Shown piece after piece: positions 59,201 through 64,000 of a stretch of 64,000 nucleotides of DNA. The notes under the pieces are model-generated. The model saw only the letters and a program-made list of their open reading frames with translations. It ran no database searches and was not told the origin of the DNA. Each line of letters opens with the position of its first letter. Position 1 is the stretch's first letter. Source of the stretch: Saururus chinensis (Eukaryota > Streptophyta > Magnoliopsida > Piperales > Saururaceae); the NCBI GenBank assembly GCA_035235625.1, contig CP141140.1:20108685-20172684 (forward strand), given 5' to 3'. Both the position numbers and the translations under genes were made by a program.

Positions 59201-59599
59201 TAAGTTTTGGGGTGTGAATATGAAAAGTCGGCTAAAAGTGGGTATTTTGCAAAGTTAAGCACAATTTAAGCCTAATAAAATTCTAAAAATTTTTGTGGGA
59301 CCTTAAGTATATGTTTACGTTCATTTGACATAAAAATAAAATTTTCAACGGTGGGGCCCACAGGGGTCCCGCCAAAACCCTAATTTTTGGGAAAATAGTG
59401 AAAATTCTGAAAAATTTCAAAAATTCACATTTGGTTTAAAATCACTCAAAACCACTAATATTGAAGTTAATTTTGGTTAAAACTATCACAAACACTATTT
59501 ATTTACAAAATCACCGAATAAGATCAGAAAACGCGTAAATCTCACGATAACCCATAATTAAAGAAAACCAAAACCGGTTCAAAGATGAGGGTCCTTACA
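56248..59599 (+). mobile_element. Solo LTR, 3.35 kb, plus orientation, inside gag
   Basis: Begins TGTCACGCCCCGGCG and ends GGGTCCTTACA, with a perfect 5-bp target duplication ATTTT (56243-56247 and 59600-59604). Removing one repeat copy and the LTR restores a continuous capsid frame across the site. It is homologous to 34817-38152 in inverted orientation. It contains no retroviral genes; frames inside it are spurious. Confidence 0.92.
56880..57180 (+). repeat. Minisatellite of about 57-60 bp inside the solo LTR
   Basis: About five copies with GCATGGATGTATCTCTAACA and TACATATTCC(C)ACATGCAT. It corresponds to the array at 37140-37500 on the other strand. Confidence 0.85.
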
Positions 59600-60170
59600 A
59601 TTTTCCTCCTCACATCCAAGAAAGAAAGGAAAAAAAATTTCTAGATCTGCAACAAGGGACTTTAACAATAGCCCAATATGAAAATAAGTTTATACAGTTG
59701 TAGTGTTTTGCCCCAGATTTTTGCAAGACCGAATTAAAGAAAGCACGGAAGTTTGTGAGGGGCCTAAATAATGGACTATGAGGATGAGTCATTGGCCACC
59801 AACCTACGACTTTTGCTAAGGCGGTAGAACTGGCCTCTATTCTAGAGTAGGACTACCAAGAGTTTGTGGTTGGACGTAAGGATCGAGGACAAAATAGTAG
59901 TTTTCGGCCTGGTGAAAAGAAGAGGAAGTTTACGTTTAACAATCACAATAATTGTAAACTTCAAAAGCCATCAGAAGCATCTTCTTAGATAAGAGGAGAG
60001 AGGAAGTTAGAAAAATGCTCTCGATGTAATAAAATCTACCCATCTGGATCATGCTATCTTGCCGAAGGAAAGTGCTTTTCTTGTGGAGAACGTGGCTATC
60101 GGATTAGAGATTGTCTAAAAAGAAAGATTCAAGAAGAATCAATACCAGAGCAAAAACCAAAAGCTCAAGG

Positions 60171-60552
60171 TCGGGTCTTCACAATTACTGCTGAAGAAGC
60201 TCAGGCGTCGACTACAGTCATCCAAGGTACCCTTCTAGTCTTGGATAAAATAGCAAAAATCTTAATAGATCCAGGGTCGACACATTCTTTCATATCGTTC
60301 GATTTTGTTTTAAACCTTGGCTATCCTATTTCAAATCTAGGATATGTTTTAGAAGTGTCCACCCCTATGGGAAAAACGTTTTTAGCTCATGAATTTCTTC
60401 AAGGGATACCCGTCTCCTTAGAGAAACACCAGTGGGAGGCCGACCTCATCCTCCTAGATATGACCGACTTTGACGTCATATTAGGTATGGATTGGTTAGC
60501 CGATAATGGGGCAGTAATAGATTGTAAAGAGAAAAAAGTGACATTTACTTAG
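60171..60552 (+). pseudogene. Aspartic protease of the second gypsy element
   Basis: Shows ILIDPGSTHSFISFDFV, the active-site region typical of this lineage, and DFDVILGMDWLADNGAVIDC. The frame 60241-60552 closes at a TAG. The missing Ser/Thr between Asp and Gly (DPG) is a known lineage feature and is not necessarily a defect. Confidence 0.85.
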
Positions 60553-60719
60553 GGAGAAGAGAGTTATACTTTCCATGGGCTTCATGATTTTTCCAAACCT
60601 TGTATCATCTAGGTTGTCAAGGCTCATCAGCTCTTAGTCAAAGGATGTCAAGCTTACCTTGCTACCATGGAAACTGAAGAAGCTACAACAACTCAACTAG
60701 AAAGTATTGAAGTAGTAAA

Positions 60720-62031
60720 GACTTCACTGACGTTTTTCCAGAGGACCTCTCTGGACTGCCACCAGTGAGAGAAATAGACTTTTCGATTGAATTGATGCCA
60801 GAAACTAACCCCATCTCTAAGGCACTGTACCACATAGCTCCTGCAGAGTTAAAGGAATTAAAAAGTCACTTACAAGAATTACTAGAGAAAGGATTTATCT
60901 GACCCAGCGTCTCTCCTTGGGGAGCGCCAGTATTATTTGTACGGAAGAAAGACGGATCGTTGAGATTATGTATTGACTACAGACTCCTCAACGCCGTCAC
61001 TATAAAGAACAAGTATCCTTTGCCTCGCGTAGATGACTTGTTCGATTAACTGCAGACAGCCAAAGTTTTCTCCAAAATAGATCTATGGTCGGGTTACCAT
61101 CAGCTGAGGATTCCAAATGAGAATATCTCTAAAACAGCTTTCCGTACCCGGTATGGCCACTATGAGTTTTTAGTGATGCCATTCGGTTTAACTAATGCGC
61201 TAGCTGCCTTCATGGATCTCATGAATAGAGTTTTCCGGCCCTTCTTGGATAAGTTTGTGATCGTCTTTGTCGATGATATTCTAATCTACTCCAGCAGCTT
61301 AGAAGAACATTAAGTACATATACAAGTAGTTCTACAAACGCTAAGGAATCATAAGCTATACGCCAAGTTAAGCAAGTGTGAATTTTGGATGAAACAAGTG
61401 GTCTTCTTAGGACATGTTGTTTCAAAGGATGGAGTATCTGTAGACCCAACTAAGATAGAAGCGATCATCAAATGGGAAAGACCAAAGACTGTAACATAAA
61501 TTCAAAGCTTCTTAGGCCTCGCTGGTTACTACCGAAGATTCATATTTGGATTTTCAAGCATCACCTTACCTCTGACAAAATTGACAAGGAAAGGAGTAAA
61601 GTTTATTTGGGATGAGACTTGCGAAAAGAGTTTTCTGGAATTGAAGGAAAAACTAACGACAACTCCTGTTTTGGCATTGCCAACTGGCAGTAGAGGATTT
61701 GTCATATACAACGATGCTTCTAAAAGAGGCTTAGGATGTATGTTAATGGAAAATGGAAAAGTGATAGCATACGCTTCACGGCAATTAAAGAAACATGATG
61801 GTAACTACCCTACTCATGATTTGGAATTGGCAGCGGTAGTTTTTGCATTAAAAATATGGAGGCACTATTTATATGGGGAAACGTTTGAAGTCTTTACCGA
61901 TCATCAAAGTTTAAAGTATATATTTTCCTAAAGTGACCTCAACATGAGACAAAGACGATGGATTGAATATCTTAAAGATTATGACTTCTCTATTAAGTAT
62001 CACCCTGGAAAAGCCAACGTAGTAGCTGATG
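60720..62031 (+). pseudogene. Reverse transcriptase and RNase H, truncated
   Basis: RT motifs run in order: [40 protein letters not shown], and the catalytic [10 protein letters not shown] at about 61255-61290, then [12 protein letters not shown]. RNase H shows [15 protein letters not shown], the acidic [20 protein letters not shown] and FTDHQSLKY. At least six in-frame stops occur (for example near 60900, 61047, 61311, 61497 and 61929). The element ends here without integrase. Confidence 0.9.
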
Positions 62032-62257
62032 GTAATCACTTTAATTTTTATTTTTAATTAAAATTTTAAATTAAGCTCTCATGTTCTAAAGCTTCAAGAT
62101 TTAAGAACAAAGTTCTCAATTCTCAAACTTCCTCCTCCTACATCAAGGGCAACTCAAGTCTCAAGGTCTAAGGTAAGTAATTTTGGTTTAATAATTTAAT
62201 TTGTAACTCAAATTTGCCTCATATTCCTCTTATTAATTTTTGTTTGTTTTAAAGAAT
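62032..62257 (+). other. Leader with intron-like segment before the hAT gene
   Basis: A donor AAG|GTAAGT at 62173 and an acceptor TTTTAAAG ending at 62254, four bases before an ATG, look like a 5'UTR intron of about 80 bp. The break with the gypsy element at about 62031 shows no target duplication that I can see. Confidence 0.4.
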
Positions 62258-63990
62258 ATGACATCCTACTCTAACTACAATGATTCCTTCTCCTCAGTCG
62301 CATTGACTACCAATTTCTTCTGAATGAGGAATTCCCGAAATTGACGAAGTTGACTACGAAGGAAGCATTCTACCGATGCCTTTGATGGTTGAGGAAAGAA
62401 AAGCGACAACCATCTATAGTGTGGAACTATATGAAGAAAATTAGGGTGGATGACCCAAACATCCCCAAAATATTTTTTTGAAGAGTCAAATATAACTATT
62501 GCAAAGCAATTCTAAGCATGAGAACCGGGGGAGGAGGGGGTACCAAACTTCTTTTCCAACATGCAGAGCATGCTCTACCAAGCATTGACCGAACCCCAAA
62601 TAAGTACAAGTAAGTGCCATGAGTACCTCTTCTACCTCTATTAGTACTTTTAATTTTAATCAATATACAAATCAAAGGGAGCTCGTGCAGTACATTGCGT
62701 GCATTGAGCAATCCTTATCCTTCGCTGATGATAAATTGTTTGACACGTATGTAACACAAGCTCTCAACCTAACCTTCCACAAAATCTCACGCAATACTTT
62801 GAAGAAATATATTTTCAAGTTACACAAGAAGTAAAAGGTACATCTTATGAACACCCTACAAATTATTCCAAGTAAGATTTCTTTAAATTTTGATATTTGG
62901 ACTAGTAACCAAGATATTAGATATGCATGTGTTTCAGCTCTTTTTATTTATGAATCATTTCGATTTAATAAGATAATAATATATTTTAACACGATGGAAT
63001 ATCCTCATTCTACCTCAATTATTAAAAAATCACATATTTTTGTTTTAAATGAATACTCAATTAAAGATAAAATTATGTCTATTACTTTAGATAATGCTTC
63101 TAATAATAATTTAAGGATAAAATATATAGAAAATTATTGTGATAACATTAGTACACTAGAATCTCTTACATTTCATATGAGATGTGCATGTCACATAATT
63201 AATTTATTTGTTTGATATAGTTTAAATGTAGTTAAACTTCATATTCAATTAATTAAAAATGCAATGTTACTTCTCACTTCTTCACCCACTAGAATACAAA
63301 AATTTATAAAATATTGTAAATTACATGGTAAGAAATATAAAAAATTTCAATTAGAGGTTTGTCATAGGTGGAATAACATATATTTAATGTTGAAATCTTA
63401 TGAAGGATTAGAAAGTTTAATCATAAGTTGAGCTATAGAAAAGTTACTAATTTAGGACTTAATGAAAGCCATATTCTCGTTAATATTTGTTTGATGTATT
63501 TTCTATCTATTTTTTTTATAATGCTACTAAATATTTATCAGTAGTTTACCATTCTACTTCTTATTTAATTCTAAACCACTTACTTGTATGACATAACTCA
63601 TGTATTTGAAATTATAGAGATAATGAAACTTTTGCACATCTTGTTGTGAAAATAGAACAAAATTTAATAAATATTAGTCTCCTATCCTTTTAATTTATTG
63701 TTTAGCGGATATAATGGATCCTAGGGTTAGATTAGAAGGTATACAAATTTTCATAAATGATATACGTAACAAAATGAGTCCCTATGCAAATGAAATGGTG
63801 CTCTATATAAAACTATAAAAATTACTTTGTATTCTTTATATAATATATATGAAATAACCTATGGGTCAAGACAAAATCAATCAACCTCTTCTTCTTCTAC
63901 TCCTATGCTTCATTTACCACCCGAACTAAGTATTTGATGTTACTTTAAAAAATATACAAAAATATTATTCTAATACTAATAAATTAGCCA
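62258..63990 (+). pseudogene. hAT-family transposase, decayed, reaching the window end
   Basis: A start MTSYSNYNDSFSSV resembles plant hAT transposases. A BED-finger-like region follows (GGGGTKLLFQHAEHAL near 62525). The central region (62847-63215) has ISLNFDIWTSNQDIRYACV, SITLDNASNN and FHMRCACHIINLFV, the DDE/RNase H-fold signatures of hAT. Then come SSPTRIQKFIKYC and CHRWNNIYLMLKSYE, and MDPRVRLEGIQIF (about 63715), the start of the C-terminal part. Stops and frame changes break it throughout, and the dimerisation domain is probably beyond the window. Confidence 0.8.
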
Positions 63991-64000
63991 ACTATTTACA

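Larger units (their letters stand above)
55771..60170 (+). pseudogene. gag of the second gypsy element, split by a solo LTR
   Basis: The first part (55771-56247) has a low-complexity N-terminus and the capsid domain (AAEKWTFEVERIFKAM, AFWW, WEEFKEVLYDKYF). The domain resumes after the inserted solo LTR at 59605, where capsid text (TLTIAQYENKF) is followed by several in-frame stops. The zinc knuckle near 60090 reads CFSCGERGYRIRDC, with Tyr in place of the zinc-binding His, so it is probably non-functional. Confidence 0.85.
53534..62031 (+). mobile_element. Truncated, decayed Ty3/gypsy element (Tekay/Del-like)
   Basis: 5' LTR, primer site, accessory ORF, gag, zinc knuckle, protease, RT and part of RNase H are present in order on the plus strand. 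It ends abruptly at about 62031 after a KANVVAD-like RNase H end segment, without integrase, polypurine tract or 3' LTR. A 3.35-kb solo LTR sits inside gag. RT text and the knuckle context (KCSRCNK...GKCFSCGE) suggest the Tekay/Del chromovirus lineage. Many in-frame stops show it is old and inactive. Confidence 0.9.

Noticed and set aside
1-64000. tRNA and rRNA genes
   Set aside because: I found no cloverleaf with matching A and B boxes and no rRNA-like stretch; the TGGTATC and TGGTTCC hits are retroelement primer sites.

Overview
The window is nuclear DNA of a flowering plant. The evidence is intron-bearing plant genes (an NF-YB3-type CCAAT-binding subunit and a plant DEK protein), a DUF247 gene, Stowaway MITEs, Ty3/gypsy chromoviruses, a CACTA element and hAT sequences. 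The MITE load and repeat style would fit a monocot, but I cannot fix the species. About two thirds of the window is transposon-derived, and most ORFs are shadows of genes or low-complexity DNA.

Layout. 0-5 kb: a DUF247 gene (884-2272, +) whose frame is complete except for one TGA at codon 42, followed by the scraps of a second DUF247 copy split by an LTR-like insertion. A diverged duplicated block brackets the pair (1-117 and 4568-4700). 7.5-9.8 kb: an intact NF-YB3-like gene (-) with a probable 5'UTR intron. 10.84-17.46 kb: a complete but inactivated chromovirus (-) with 864-bp LTRs, 5-bp target duplication CCTAG, gag-PR-RT-RH-INT-chromodomain, and a young 226-bp tandem duplication across the primer-binding site. 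20-31.6 kb: a DEK gene (-) that I could resolve into 11 coding exons giving 702 residues, with a 5.6-kb fourth intron full of repeats.

31.6-50 kb is a gene-poor repeat field: an RNase H fragment (33.6 kb), a 3.3-kb solo LTR (34817-38152, -), a second LTR-like unit (38.7-40.7 kb), Stowaway MITEs, and a 4,379-bp CACTA element (41677-46055, 3-bp duplication TTG). The core of that CACTA element is about 2.7 kb of almost pure purine interrupted by islands of its own subterminal repeat. It sits in an older unclassified repeat family that also carries a hAT-like MITE, which in turn holds a Stowaway MITE. 50.7-51.4 kb: an intact gene for a small plant membrane protein of unknown function (-).

53.5-64 kb: a second, decayed gypsy element (+) with a 1,392-bp 5' LTR, a tRNA-iMet-type primer site and an unusual accessory ORF before gag. 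Its gag is cut by another 3.35-kb solo LTR of the same family as the one at 35-38 kb, in the opposite orientation. The element stops abruptly in RNase H and is followed by a decayed hAT transposase gene running to the window end.

The host genes do not form an operon or pathway; each is a separate transcription unit. The points most worth a second look are the accessory ORF at 55094-55567 (EAR-like, SUMO-interaction-like and zinc-knuckle-like motifs), the purine-array CACTA element, and the single nonsense codon in an otherwise complete DUF247 gene. I see no evidence for a wholly new multi-gene system.
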